This document shows positions 1 to 10,730 of a stretch of DNA of 64,000 nucleotides, piece by piece. Position numbers and translations under genes: made by a program. The DNA lies in contig CANGJM010000007.1 in NCBI GenBank assembly GCA_947454525.1, positions 62,001-126,000 on the forward strand. Reading direction: 5' to 3'. The notes under the pieces are model-generated. The model did not search any database. It was not told the DNA's origin and saw only the letters and a program-made list of their open reading frames with translations. The DNA is from Flavobacteriales bacterium (GTDB lineage Bacteria; Bacteroidota; Bacteroidia; Flavobacteriales_D; Crocinitomicaceae). The number at the start of each line of letters is the position of its first letter. Within the stretch, counting starts at the first letter, position 1.

Positions 1-1583
1 ATAACGGAGACTCTCCATGGATCAAGCCATCCATTCTTGAACTTCAGAATTATTTGGAGAGTGATAACAAATACAAGGAATACTATTTGGATCGAAGTTA
101 CCGCTCCATCGTTCAACTTGGGGTTTTTAGCTCGGTCAAACCGATTATTATTGAACAACCTGGAAATAAATTAGCAGTGCACTATTTCCTTGAGCCAGCA
201 AAAAAACAAACGTATGGATTTGACCCAAAATTCACCTCTTCAACCGGATTACTTGGTGCAAATGCCTCGTTTAACTACACGAACAAAAATATCCGCAAAG
301 GAGCTGGAAAAATGACTTTTTCTTTTGGTGGTGGATTCGAGTCGCAACCGTTGGTCTTCCAAGATCAATCGAATCAGACGGTTGGAACTGGAAAGGGACG
401 TACGTTCAATACCTTCGAATTTGGTCCTAGTTTAAAGTTTGATTTACCGGGATTATTCCCAACGCCCGTAACGATGTTAGGGAAACGTCAAAAACCAAGA
501 ACAGTCTTGACAACTGCGTACAACATTGAGAAACGAAGCATTTTTGACCGCAGTGTTTTTCAGCTCAATTACATGTGGAAATTCTTGGTAGGTAAGACCC
601 AAGTTTTTCAGATGGGACTTCCGGGCGCATCAGTCATCAAATATGTGTCCATCAAAAAAAGTGCTGAATTTCAAAATCAGCTAAATCAAATCAACGATGT
701 TTTTTTGAACGCGACGTATAACAATCAATTCATTTGGCAGGACTTTAAGTTTTCATATGAATACAATAACAAGGAAAAGGATTTAAAAGAAGGGAAGGAG
801 CGAAAAAACGCCTTGAATACTTCCATTTATTTCAACTCAACCTTCGATGCAGCAGGAAACTTGTTGTACCTGTTTAGAGAGAGACAAGACACGTTAAACG
901 GACAATATTTGCTTCGTAATCAACCGTATTCTCAGTTTGTCCGTTTAGACAATCAATTTATCATGAGTAAACGTGTGCTATCCGGGTCTTCCTTGCACCT
1001 AAAACTTTCCGCTGGAGCAGGACTTCCTTATAAAAATTCGAAAACCGCAATGCCGTATGACTACAGTTTCTTTGGCGGTGGATCGAATGATAATCGGGGA
1101 TGGAGAGCAAGAGCACTTGGTCCGGGAGCTTACAAATATCACTTGGACACCAATCGTTTGGCTACTCAAATTGCGGATATTCGCTTTGCGGGATCATTGG
1201 AATACCGTTTCAGTTTAGGATCAACGTTTAAAGGCGCCCTTTTCACGGACTTCGGGAATATTTGGACCTTTAGAGAGGATGCGAGTAGAATTGGCAGTCA
1301 GTTTCAATGGAATACATTTATTCCACAAATTGCGATCTCATCTGGAATTGGACTCCGAATGGATTTAGAATTTTTCATCATCCGTTTAGATGTAGGTTTC
1401 CCAATTTACGATCCAGCATTTGCCAAAGGTGCGAAATGGGTATTTCAGGAAATGGGAACTCGTCAGACCTATTACCAAGAAGGAATGAACCAATTTAACA
1501 TGAGCTTGGATCAAGTGAAGGCAATTATGCCCAAACCTTTCCTTCCGAATTATTTGAATTTCGGTATCGGTTATCCATTCTAA
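1..1583 (+). CDS. TamL/BamA-type outer-membrane protein (C-terminal part, 5' truncated)
   Basis: The reading frame is open from base 3, so the gene begins before the window; the TTG at 54 is not its start. The visible ~526 residues are rich in alternating aromatic/polar strands, as in an outer-membrane beta-barrel. The stretch GGGSNDNRGW (about bases 1074-1103) matches the conserved strand/loop-6 region of Omp85 proteins, where an RGW/RGF-type motif folds into the barrel. Omp85 proteins of the TamL type are common in Bacteroidota and act in assembly of outer-membrane or surface proteins. The POTRA domains would lie in the missing part. The protein ends in an aromatic residue (GYPF), usual for barrel C-termini. 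The amidohydrolase gene follows after 11 bases and is probably cotranscribed. Family assignment is confident; exact role is inferred. Confidence 0.88.
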   Translation, partial: NGDSPWIKPSILELQNYLESDNKYKEYYLDRSYRSIVQLGVFSSVKPIIIEQPGNKLAVHYFLEPAKKQTYGFDPKFTSSTGLLGANASFNYTNKNIRKGAGKMTFSFGGGFESQPLVFQDQSNQTVGTGKGRTFNTFEFGPSLKFDLPGLFPTPVTMLGKRQKPRTVLTTAYNIEKRSIFDRSVFQLNYMWKFLVGKTQVFQMGLPGASVIKYVSIKKSAEFQNQLNQINDVFLNATYNNQFIWQDFKFSYEYNNKEKDLKEGKERKNALNTSIYFNSTFDAAGNLLYLFRERQDTLNGQYLLRNQPYSQFVRLDNQFIMSKRVLSGSSLHLKLSAGAGLPYKNSKTAMPYDYSFFGGGSNDNRGWRARALGPGAYKYHLDTNRLATQIADIRFAGSLEYRFSLGSTFKGALFTDFGNIWTFREDASRIGSQFQWNTFIPQIAISSGIGLRMDLEFFIIRLDVGFPIYDPAFAKGAKWVFQEMGTRQTYYQEGMNQFNMSLDQVKAIMPKPFLPNYLNFGIGYPF

Positions 1584-1594
1584 ATCTTTTACGC

Positions 1595-3229
1595 ATGTTT
1601 AAATACGCATTCTTTTTTCTCACGCTCGTTTCTTTTTTGTTTTCCTGTATGAAGGGACAAAAAGTGGATTTAATCATTCATAACGCCAATATCCATGTGA
1701 TGGATGATGCCGGTTCGGTTCACGAAGCAATGGCCATTCGCGATGGAAAAGTCATCGAAGTTGGACCTGAACGTCAAATTTTGAATAAATACAGATCGGA
1801 CGAAGACATCGATGCATTGGGCAAGGATGTTTATCCAGGCTTGACAGACGCGCACGGACATTTACTGATGTATGCCAATCAGATACTTGGGGTCGATTTA
1901 ACCGGTGCTAAATCCATGGATGAAGTAATTTATCGCTGTGAAAAGTATTTTGCAAAGTCAAGTAACAAATTTATCATCGGTGGCGGATGGGACCAATCGC
2001 TTTGGGGGAATGATTCCATGCCAAACAACAAAAAGCTTTCGGAAGTCTTCAAAAACATTCCAGTTTGCTTGTATCGCGTGGACGGACATGCGGCACTCGT
2101 GAATGAGTACTTGTTTAAAAAAGCAAAGATTCAAGCAACAAATGTGGATGGTGGAGAAGTGAAAATGGTCAATGGCATGCCAACAGGAATGCTTTTAGAC
2201 AATGCCATGAATTTCATTTCAAAACTGTTGCCTGCTTATCCATCGAGTCAAGTAAAGAAGGCTATTTCTGAAATTCAAGAAGAATTGTTTCAGTATGGAA
2301 TTACCGGAACACATGAAGCAGGAATCGACTTCAAACACATTCAGCTGTTTAAATCCATGATTTCTAGAGGACAATTGAAGCTTGAATTGTATGCCATGCT
2401 CATGAATTCTCCTGAAAACAGAGCATTTGCCATGAAAAATGGACCTTATCGTTTTCGAAATTTATCCATCCGAAGTTTTAAGGTTTTTGCCGATGGTTCA
2501 CTTGGTTCTCGAGGAGCATTGTTGAAAAAACCATATACAGATGATCACCATTCCCATGGTTTATTGTTGACTTCTGTCAATGAAATGCGCAATGTCGCTC
2601 AATTCTGTTTAAAGCATGGTTACCAGATGAATACACATGGAATTGGAGATTCCGCGAATGCCTTGATTTTGGATATTTATAAAAATGCGTTCAAAAGAAA
2701 TCCAGATCATCGTTTTCGAATTGAGCATTCACAGGTAATTGATCCTGCTGACTTTGTGAAATTTTCAGAATATGCCGTTTTTCCTTCTGTTCAACCAACG
2801 CATGCTACGAGTGATCAGCGATGGGCAGAGAATAGATTGGGTAAAAATCGTTTGCAAGGAGCATATGCCTACAGAACCTTGTTGCGTCAATACGGAATGT
2901 TAGCAATTGGAACAGACTTCCCAGTGGAATCTACGAATCCATTTTTTACCATACATGCTGCCGTTCAACGTAAAAACCCTTCCAATCAACCCTTAAATGG
3001 ATTCCTTGCTCAAGAGTCCTTAAGTTTGGATGAAGTCATCCGCGGAATGACTATTTGGGCAGCCTTTTCGTCGTTTCAAGAAAATGAATTGGGAAGTTTA
3101 GAAAAAGGAAAAAGAGCCAATTTCGTCATCTTCGATAAACCACTTGAAAGCAATCCTTCTTTTGAGCAAAACTATGCTTGGAGAACCTTCATCCGCGGGA
3201 AAATGGTCTTTGCATTAGATGAATTGTAA
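1595..3229 (+). CDS. Amidohydrolase family 3 (YtcJ-like) lipoprotein
   Basis: 544 residues with a lipoprotein signal: a hydrophobic N-terminus followed by lipobox LFSC, giving lipidated Cys18. The rest is a full metal-dependent amidohydrolase of the Amidohydro_3/YtcJ group. The metal-binding HxH lies in DAHGHL (H87, H89), a possible bridging lysine in SFKVFADGS (K296), further histidines at THG (H348) and IEHSQ (H378), and the catalytic Asp in GTDFPVES (D441). Such enzymes hydrolyse exocyclic C-N bonds, for example N-substituted formamides, but the substrate cannot be read from sequence. The gene starts 11 bases after the TamL-like gene. Lipidation suggests anchoring in the inner or outer membrane facing the periplasm. 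Confidence 0.9.
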   Translation: MFKYAFFFLTLVSFLFSCMKGQKVDLIIHNANIHVMDDAGSVHEAMAIRDGKVIEVGPERQILNKYRSDEDIDALGKDVYPGLTDAHGHLLMYANQILGVDLTGAKSMDEVIYRCEKYFAKSSNKFIIGGGWDQSLWGNDSMPNNKKLSEVFKNIPVCLYRVDGHAALVNEYLFKKAKIQATNVDGGEVKMVNGMPTGMLLDNAMNFISKLLPAYPSSQVKKAISEIQEELFQYGITGTHEAGIDFKHIQLFKSMISRGQLKLELYAMLMNSPENRAFAMKNGPYRFRNLSIRSFKVFADGSLGSRGALLKKPYTDDHHSHGLLLTSVNEMRNVAQFCLKHGYQMNTHGIGDSANALILDIYKNAFKRNPDHRFRIEHSQVIDPADFVKFSEYAVFPSVQPTHATSDQRWAENRLGKNRLQGAYAYRTLLRQYGMLAIGTDFPVESTNPFFTIHAAVQRKNPSNQPLNGFLAQESLSLDEVIRGMTIWAAFSSFQENELGSLEKGKRANFVIFDKPLESNPSFEQNYAWRTFIRGKMVFALDEL

Positions 3230-3269
3230 GATTTTGTGATACCAAATGAAATCCTTGACGTTTAATTTT

Positions 3270-3277
3270 TAAATTTG
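3270..3277 (+). promoter_or_regulatory. -7 box TAAATTTG upstream of subtilase 1
   Basis: Exact match to the Bacteroidota -7 consensus TAnnTTTG, 12 bases before the ATG at 3290. No TTTG/TTG lies at the ideal 17-23 base distance, so the assignment is tentative. It also covers the TTG at 3275 that would extend the reading frame, which argues for the ATG start. Confidence 0.4.
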
Positions 3278-3289
3278 AAAAAAAAGCAC

Positions 3290-4669
3290 ATGAATACAGC
3301 AAAATACCTTTTGATCGTTTTTGGATTTTCGATTCCACAGTTGTTCGCACAAGCTATTCCGGGAACCCTTAACTGGTACAACGGCGATGGACAAGGAATG
3401 TACACGGATCAAGCATACAAAATGCTGAAAAATAAAAAGTCGCAAACGGTCGTTGTCGCTGTAATTGATTCCGGTGTCGACATTGAACATGAGGATTTAC
3501 AAGGGAAAATTTGGGTGAATCCAAAAGAAATTCCTGGAAACAAAATCGATGATGATAAAAACGGATACGTGGATGACGTTCATGGTTGGAACTTTTTAGG
3601 AAACGCAAATGGTGAAAACCAGGAAAACGCCCGTTTGGAAAAAACCCGTATTTACGCTAAATTAAAAGATAAATACGATGGGGTCGATCCAGCTACCTTA
3701 TTCGATGACACGGAATATTTCATGTATGCCAACGCAAAAGCAGAAGTAGAAGGGGAACTTGAAAACTTAGCGCAGTACAAAGAAGGATTGGCAAATGGAC
3801 AATTCGACGCAGACACAAAGAAATACATTGAAGACCAACTAAATTACAACCTCAACATTTACTACGATGACCGTAGTTTAATTGGAGATAATCCAGATGA
3901 TTTTACGGACACACATTATGGAAATAACGATGTGGAAGGTCCAGAGGCATTACACGGAACGCACGTTTCCGGAATCATCGCTGCTATTCGCGGAAATGGA
4001 AAAGGTGGAGATGGAGTAGCAGATAACGTGAAAATTATGTCTGTGCGCACGGTTCCAAATGGTGACGAACAAGATAAAGATGTTGCGTTAGCCATTCGTT
4101 ACGCAGTGGATAACGGAGCACAAGTAATCAATATGTCCTTTGGCAAGGATTACTCACCACATCAGAACGAAGTATACCAAGCAATGTTATATGCGGACAC
4201 GAACGGAGTTTTAATGATTCATGCAGCAGGAAATGATGCGAAAGATGTGGACGTTGAACCGAATTACCCTTCATCACATATTGAATTGCAAGCGGCTTTC
4301 AGTAATTTATTAACCATCGGAGCATCTACACGCATGAAAGGAGAAGCAATGGTGGCTGAATTTTCGAATTACGGAGCTGAAACAGTTGATGTATTTGCAC
4401 CTGGATTGGAAATTTACAACACTGTTCCGCAAAGTGCTTACATGAATTTACAAGGAACTTCGATGGCTGCGCCAATGGTTGCCGGAGCTGCAGCCATGTT
4501 GAAATCATATTTCCCAAGTTTGAGTATGTGGGAGATTAAAACCATTTTATTGGAAACGGCAACGGTTTATACGGATTTTGATTTTTCGTTCAAATCGGTA
4601 ACAGGTGGTATTGTGAACTTGAAGTCTGCAGTAAAAGCTTGTGAGAAAGCGGTTAAGTCAAAAAACTAA
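3290..4669 (+). CDS. S8 family serine peptidase (subtilase) with insertion, paralog 1
   Basis: 459 residues from the ATG at 3290; an in-frame TTG at 3275 lies inside a promoter-like box and is less likely. Signal peptide, about residues 1-21, ending LFAQA. The catalytic triad is visible: Asp60 (AVIDSG), His222 (HGTHVSG) and Ser391 (GTSMAAP), with oxyanion Asn315 (AAGND). Between the Asp and His regions there is an extra charged, helix-prone segment of about 105 residues (roughly 105-210) absent from classical subtilisins. The chain ends shortly after the peptidase domain with no T9SS sorting domain, so a periplasmic location or another export route is likely. It is clearly paralogous to the gene at 15530. 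Substrate unknown. Confidence 0.93.
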   Translation: MNTAKYLLIVFGFSIPQLFAQAIPGTLNWYNGDGQGMYTDQAYKMLKNKKSQTVVVAVIDSGVDIEHEDLQGKIWVNPKEIPGNKIDDDKNGYVDDVHGWNFLGNANGENQENARLEKTRIYAKLKDKYDGVDPATLFDDTEYFMYANAKAEVEGELENLAQYKEGLANGQFDADTKKYIEDQLNYNLNIYYDDRSLIGDNPDDFTDTHYGNNDVEGPEALHGTHVSGIIAAIRGNGKGGDGVADNVKIMSVRTVPNGDEQDKDVALAIRYAVDNGAQVINMSFGKDYSPHQNEVYQAMLYADTNGVLMIHAAGNDAKDVDVEPNYPSSHIELQAAFSNLLTIGASTRMKGEAMVAEFSNYGAETVDVFAPGLEIYNTVPQSAYMNLQGTSMAAPMVAGAAAMLKSYFPSLSMWEIKTILLETATVYTDFDFSFKSVTGGIVNLKSAVKACEKAVKSKN

Positions 4670-4670
4670 G

Positions 4671-5135
4671 ATGCGGATTGTCCTTTTATCTCTGTTTTTC
4701 TTTAGTGCGTTCATCGCACGAACACAGTCCATTGAAACGCTAACAATCCTCGATAAACTGGTGAACGAATGGCATCTTTCTGCTGCCAAGGCGAATTTCC
4801 AGGAATACTTTAATGCGACGACGAACGATTTCATCTTTTTAGGAACTGCTCCCGGTGAACGATGGAAGAAAGAGGAGTTTCAATCATTTTGTAAACCGTA
4901 TTTCGACAAAGGAAAGGCCTGGGACTTTAAACCGAGCAATCGAATTTGGAATTTTACAGCAAACGGAACAGTCGCATATTTCGACGAGGATCTTGATACA
5001 TGGATGGAGTCCTGCCGTGGAAGTGGCATTTGTGTTTTGGATGCAAACGGAGAGTGGAAAATCGCATACTATAACTTGACAGTCCTCATTGAGAATGAAA
5101 AAATCAAGGAATTTATAAAGCTTCGAAAAAAATAA
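4671..5135 (+). CDS. Exported NTF2/SnoaL-like protein
   Basis: 154 residues from the ATG at 4671, directly after the subtilase stop. A signal peptide (MRIVLLSLFFFSAFIARTQS) suggests export to the periplasm. The mature part resembles the NTF2-like/SnoaL fold: an N-terminal helix with WHLSAAKANFQEYF, then strands with FIFLGTAPGERW, and the C-terminal pattern of a conserved Trp plus WKIAYYNLTVL. This is the 'nuclear transport factor 2 family' type often found as single-domain exported proteins in Bacteroidota. Function unknown; binding of a small ligand is possible. The stop overlaps the prmC start by one base (TAATG), indicating translational coupling. Confidence 0.75.
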   Translation: MRIVLLSLFFFSAFIARTQSIETLTILDKLVNEWHLSAAKANFQEYFNATTNDFIFLGTAPGERWKKEEFQSFCKPYFDKGKAWDFKPSNRIWNFTANGTVAYFDEDLDTWMESCRGSGICVLDANGEWKIAYYNLTVLIENEKIKEFIKLRKK

Positions 5136-6004
5136 TGTTTGTTCCTGACAATACGCTGAAATCCGCAAAAAACTATTTTTACGATCGGCTGGATTCCCGT
5201 TTTTCTACCACAGAATTAAAGTCCATGTGGACACAATTGATTTGTAAACGAATGAATTGGTCCTCCAGTGACTTGTTGTTAAATCAAAGTGAACGCTTGT
5301 CCGAATCCGATTTGTTGTATGTACGAAGTTTCGTAAAAGGATTGATGAATGATGTTCCTTTTCAGTATTTAGTCGGTGAAACCGATTTTTATGGGTTAAA
5401 CATTTCTTGTGATTCCCGCGCATTGATCCCTCGTCCAGAAACGGAGGAATTGGTTGCATGGATTATTGAAACGAATGCTTATCCCAAACGAATCATCGAT
5501 TGCTGCACTGGAACTGCTTGCATTGCACTCGCATTAAAAGCGGCTTACCCGAATGCCAGTGTGCAAGGATTAGACTATTCCAAAGAAGCATTGGACTTAA
5601 GTGCAGAAAATGCTAAAAAGCTGAACTTAGATTTGGAATTGATTCACGAGGATGCGCTACATTTTAGTGAGCGTTTTCTATCGGAGACAAACGAATATGA
5701 CATCATCGTTTCAAATCCACCGTACATTCCGGAACAGGAAAAAAACACGATGTCTGCACATGTGCTCGAACACGAACCGTCGATGGCCCTTTTTGTGGAC
5801 GATCAAGATCCCATTATTTTTTACAAAGAACTCATCAAATTCGCTGATCTCAAATTAGTCAAAGGAGGATTTTTGTTTTTTGAACTTCATGAATTATATG
5901 GGGAGGAAGTAAAGGAATACCTCCAAATCTTTGAATTTGAGAAAATTGAAATCCGAAAAGATTTACAAGGCAAATCTCGTATGTTGAAAGCACAAAAAGT
6001 GTAA
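5135..6004 (+). CDS. prmC: Release factor glutamine N5-methyltransferase
   Basis: 289 residues, normal for PrmC (HemK). It methylates the GGQ glutamine of release factors RF1/RF2 using S-adenosylmethionine. The family hallmark NPPY is at residues 194-197, preceded by the RPETEELV stretch (100-107) also typical of PrmC. The SAM-binding motif I is unusual: D122-C-C-T-G-T-A-C replaces the common DxGTGSGxI, so the first and last glycines are missing. Everything else looks intact, including the N-terminal helical domain. The start overlaps the preceding stop by one base; ligA follows after 9 bases. Confidence 0.94.
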   Translation: MFVPDNTLKSAKNYFYDRLDSRFSTTELKSMWTQLICKRMNWSSSDLLLNQSERLSESDLLYVRSFVKGLMNDVPFQYLVGETDFYGLNISCDSRALIPRPETEELVAWIIETNAYPKRIIDCCTGTACIALALKAAYPNASVQGLDYSKEALDLSAENAKKLNLDLELIHEDALHFSERFLSETNEYDIIVSNPPYIPEQEKNTMSAHVLEHEPSMALFVDDQDPIIFYKELIKFADLKLVKGGFLFFELHELYGEEVKEYLQIFEFEKIEIRKDLQGKSRMLKAQKV

Positions 6005-6010
6005 CTTTAA

Positions 6011-8019
<2,009 letters not shown>

Positions 8020-8020
<1 letters not shown>

Positions 8021-8490
8021 TGAACAGTAAAAATATTTGGGAATCAGCTAAGTCTTTGCTTGTCGCGTTCAAATACGAAAACGAGGAGCAACTAAAAGAT
8101 TTTAGAAAATCGTTGGACAGCATGCTCAATTCGAGTAACGTTGACCGACTCATTATTGTGGTGAACGTCCCAAAAGAGGTGGATAAAAACACCTTGCCTC
8201 CTCATTTTTTGATTTATTATAATTCACCATTGGATTTCAATTTCTGGAGTAAATTGAAGGATGTCCAATTGGAAACAGAATTACAACGAGCTTACGATAT
8301 CATGATTTGGTTTGGACATACCGAAGCCAAAATTTTCCCATACGTAAAAGATGCTTCGGTCAAACGTAAAATCATTGTGAATGAACAAGATGCCTCTTTT
8401 GATTTGCAGTTGAACGCTGGATCGGAAGTTCCATCGGAAATGCTTGATTTTGTCATTAAAACGCTTAAAAAAATATCTACAAATGAATAA
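8020..8490 (+). CDS. Small conserved protein between ligA and dapA (DUF6913-like)
   Basis: 156 residues starting at a GTG that overlaps the ligA stop by one base, and ending 8 bases inside dapA. There is no signal peptide or membrane segment, so it is probably cytoplasmic. It has an amphipathic N-terminus (KSLLVAFKYENEEQLKDFRK) and a C-terminal strand/helix part with YDIMIWFG, FDLQLNAGSE and MLDFVIKTLKKI. A protein of this kind, which I associate with DUF6913, accompanies ligA/dapA in several Flavobacteriia; this is from memory and unverified. No function can be assigned. Confidence 0.72.
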
Positions 8491-9361
8491 TCCATTCACA
8501 GGAGCAGGTGTTGCCTTAGTAACCCCCTTTTTAGAAAATGAACAAATTGATTTTGATGCCTTGCGTCGTTTGGTACGCATGCAAATCGATGAAGGAACAG
8601 ATTTTTTAGTCGTTCAAGGAACAACAGGCGAATCTCCAGTCTTGACGCAAGAGGAGAAAATGGAGGTCCTACAAACAGTCATCGACGAAAACAAGGGTCA
8701 ATTGCCAATCGTTTACGGTGTCGGAGGAAACAATACACGTGCTTTAGAAGGAATTTTCGCGAAACTCCCGAAAGGTGTGGATGGAATACTATCTGTTTCT
8801 CCTTATTACAACAAACCGATTCAAAAAGGAATTATCGAACATTTCAAGATGGTGGCTTCCTATACAGAATTACCGATTATTCTTTACAATGTACCGGGCA
8901 GAACTGGTTCGAACATGACTCCTGAAACAACGTTGGCATTGAGCGAAATTCCAAATATCGTTGCAGTCAAAGAAGCTTCTGGAAACATGGAACAGATCAT
9001 GGAAATCATCCGATTGAGACGCCCTGACTTTGGAGTACTTTCTGGTGATGACAATTTAACGATGCCTTTAATTGCCGCTGGAGCAGATGGTGTGATTTCT
9101 GTTGTCGCAAATGCGTTCCCAAAGAAATTCTCGACTATGGTACATGCATCTATGACGGGGGACTTAGATACGGCACGTAAAGAACATTATGACTTGTTTA
9201 ACATCACCAAGATGTTCTTTGAAGAAGGAAATCCAGGTGGAGTGAAAGTTTCCTTGAATGTGCAAAACATCATGTTGGAGAAAATGCGCTTGCCATTGCA
9301 TCCAGTTTCTGATGGACTCCGTCAACGAATTACTACCGAAACACAGTCGATCTTGGCATGA
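8483..9361 (+). CDS. dapA: 4-hydroxy-tetrahydrodipicolinate synthase
   Basis: 292 residues from the ATG at 8483, matching the family start MNNPFTGAGVALVTPF; a longer frame extends upstream into the preceding gene but is not needed. It condenses pyruvate with aspartate semialdehyde, the first committed step to diaminopimelate and lysine. Visible active-site features are GTTGES (T47/T48), Tyr135 and Arg140 in ILYNVPGRTG, and Schiff-base Lys163 in VAVKEASGN. The start overlaps the preceding gene by 8 bases, and its TGA overlaps the next ATG by 4 bases, so translation of the three genes is likely coupled. Confidence 0.97.
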   Translation: MNNPFTGAGVALVTPFLENEQIDFDALRRLVRMQIDEGTDFLVVQGTTGESPVLTQEEKMEVLQTVIDENKGQLPIVYGVGGNNTRALEGIFAKLPKGVDGILSVSPYYNKPIQKGIIEHFKMVASYTELPIILYNVPGRTGSNMTPETTLALSEIPNIVAVKEASGNMEQIMEIIRLRRPDFGVLSGDDNLTMPLIAAGADGVISVVANAFPKKFSTMVHASMTGDLDTARKEHYDLFNITKMFFEEGNPGGVKVSLNVQNIMLEKMRLPLHPVSDGLRQRITTETQSILA

Positions 9362-10104
9362 GAACGATCATTTTTGGTCAAGCCTTCATTGTTTTACTAT
9401 GCTCATGTGCGGATGTGGATCCTTCCAAAAAGGCAGCTCCAAAAGTACTCAAAGCTTCAAGTCAACAGACTTCACCGGAAAAACTGAAGGACACAACCGT
9501 TGTGTCTCAATTTAACCTTGTGGATGTTCAATCCTTGAATAAAGACATCTTTGTGGAGTTGAAATATGCAACGACCGACAATTTCATGGGTATCATTTTG
9601 TACGAGCGCTTGAAAAAAGCCTATTTGCAAAAGGATGTTGCGGAACGTCTTTCAAAAGTCCAAGGGTATTTATCCCAGTTAAAACCAGGATTTCATTTGC
9701 TTATATATGATGCACTACGTCCCGTTAGCGTGCAGCAAAAAATGTGGGACGCCCTCGATTCGTTGCCGCCTGTCGAACGTGGAAAGTTTGTCTCGAATCC
9801 GAAAAACCGAAGTTTGCACAACATGGGAGCAGCGGTGGATTTAACTATTTTGGATCAAAACGGTGTTCCTTTGGACATGGGTGCGGGCTATGATGACATT
9901 CGTCAAATTGCTTATCCATCCATGGAAAAACAGTTTGTTGCTGAAGGGAAATTGACGACCGTTCACATGGCAAACCGTGATTTACTGCGCAACGTAATGA
10001 AGTCGCAAGGATTTCGTCAATTACAAACGGAATGGTGGCATTTCAATGCCTGCTCACGTGCGGAAGGACTTCTGAAATACAAAGTGCTTTTCGAAGAACC
10101 TTAA
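9358..10104 (+). CDS. D-alanyl-D-alanine dipeptidase (VanX/DdpX, M15D), lipoprotein
   Basis: 248 residues. The N-terminus MRTIIFGQAFIVLLCSC is a lipoprotein signal; Cys17 (after LCS) is the most likely lipidated residue. The zinc peptidase motifs are complete: SxHxxGxAxD with H154 and D161 (SLHNMGAAVD), and EWWHF with E225 and H228. This family cleaves D-Ala-D-Ala. No vanH or vanA neighbours are present, so a role in peptidoglycan turnover or dipeptide use is more likely than glycopeptide resistance. It overlaps dapA by ATGA, tying a cell-wall hydrolase to a cell-wall precursor gene. The 3' end overlaps the opposite gene by the palindrome TTAA. Confidence 0.92.
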   Translation: MRTIIFGQAFIVLLCSCADVDPSKKAAPKVLKASSQQTSPEKLKDTTVVSQFNLVDVQSLNKDIFVELKYATTDNFMGIILYERLKKAYLQKDVAERLSKVQGYLSQLKPGFHLLIYDALRPVSVQQKMWDALDSLPPVERGKFVSNPKNRSLHNMGAAVDLTILDQNGVPLDMGAGYDDIRQIAYPSMEKQFVAEGKLTTVHMANRDLLRNVMKSQGFRQLQTEWWHFNACSRAEGLLKYKVLFEEP

Positions 10105-10730
10105 TAATTCAAATAAATCTGTGTGGTGTCAAACGCACTGGTGTTGGCTTCTAAATACCCCTGATTTGGCGTATTCAAGACCCAATAGAGCAAGGAATAA
10201 ATTGTATTTCCTTTGTTTATGCAATAAATGGTCGTGTCCAATGCTCCGTAAAAATTTTGTTCCGTACTCGGACAACATTCTGCACAAGAGGCATATCCCG
10301 CTTGTTTGATGTATTGAAAATGATCCATCGAAAGTGGATTCTGGTTGACGAAGTTTAATGCAACCCATGATTGGGCCCATGTCGATAATGCAAAGGTGTT
10401 TTCCTCCTTTAGTTTCAATTCTGAAAAATAAATCTCTTTCTCAATAGGAAAATACAAGTGCTTGTTCACGCGAATGATGTATTTTTCTAGGCGTTCCCTC
10501 GGAACTGTAAATTGAAATTTGCCATCCGATCCAAGGATAGAGCTGGAAACGAATTGTTCATTATTTGAAGCCAATGGAATTTTATACAAGCTGATTTCTG
10601 CGCCGGCATGTCCAGTTTGAAACGTCGCGTCCGTTACAGTTCCATTGATAATAAATTCACCTGCTCCTTTGTCGCAACCGTAAAACACTCCGATTAGAAT
10701 GATGGAAAGAACAAATTTTAAGCGTTCCAT
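10101..10730 (-). CDS. Putative lipoprotein with carboxypeptidase-regulatory-like domain
   Basis: 209 residues. A short hydrophobic N-terminus ends in VFYGC, a plausible lipobox with the lipidated Cys near residue 19. The next ~90 residues (FIINGTVTDATFQTGHAGAEISLYKIP...) look like a carboxypeptidase regulatory/transthyretin-like beta-sandwich, a common add-on domain in Bacteroidota surface proteins. The C-terminal half contains four close cysteines (CAECC, then TIYCINKG) and no recognisable catalytic motif. Its start overlaps the end of the FkbM methyltransferase gene by 13 bases, so the two are cotranscribed. Function unknown. Confidence 0.68.
   Translation of the reverse strand: MERLKFVLSIILIGVFYGCDKGAGEFIINGTVTDATFQTGHAGAEISLYKIPLASNNEQFVSSSILGSDGKFQFTVPRERLEKYIIRVNKHLYFPIEKEIYFSELKLKEENTFALSTWAQSWVALNFVNQNPLSMDHFQYIKQAGYASCAECCPSTEQNFYGALDTTIYCINKGNTIYSLLYWVLNTPNQGYLEANTSAFDTTQIYLNY

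Noticed and set aside
9358-10104. VanX homolog as evidence of vancomycin resistance
   Set aside because: No vanH, vanA/B or two-component regulator nearby; it is a lipoprotein coupled to dapA and fits cell-wall turnover.
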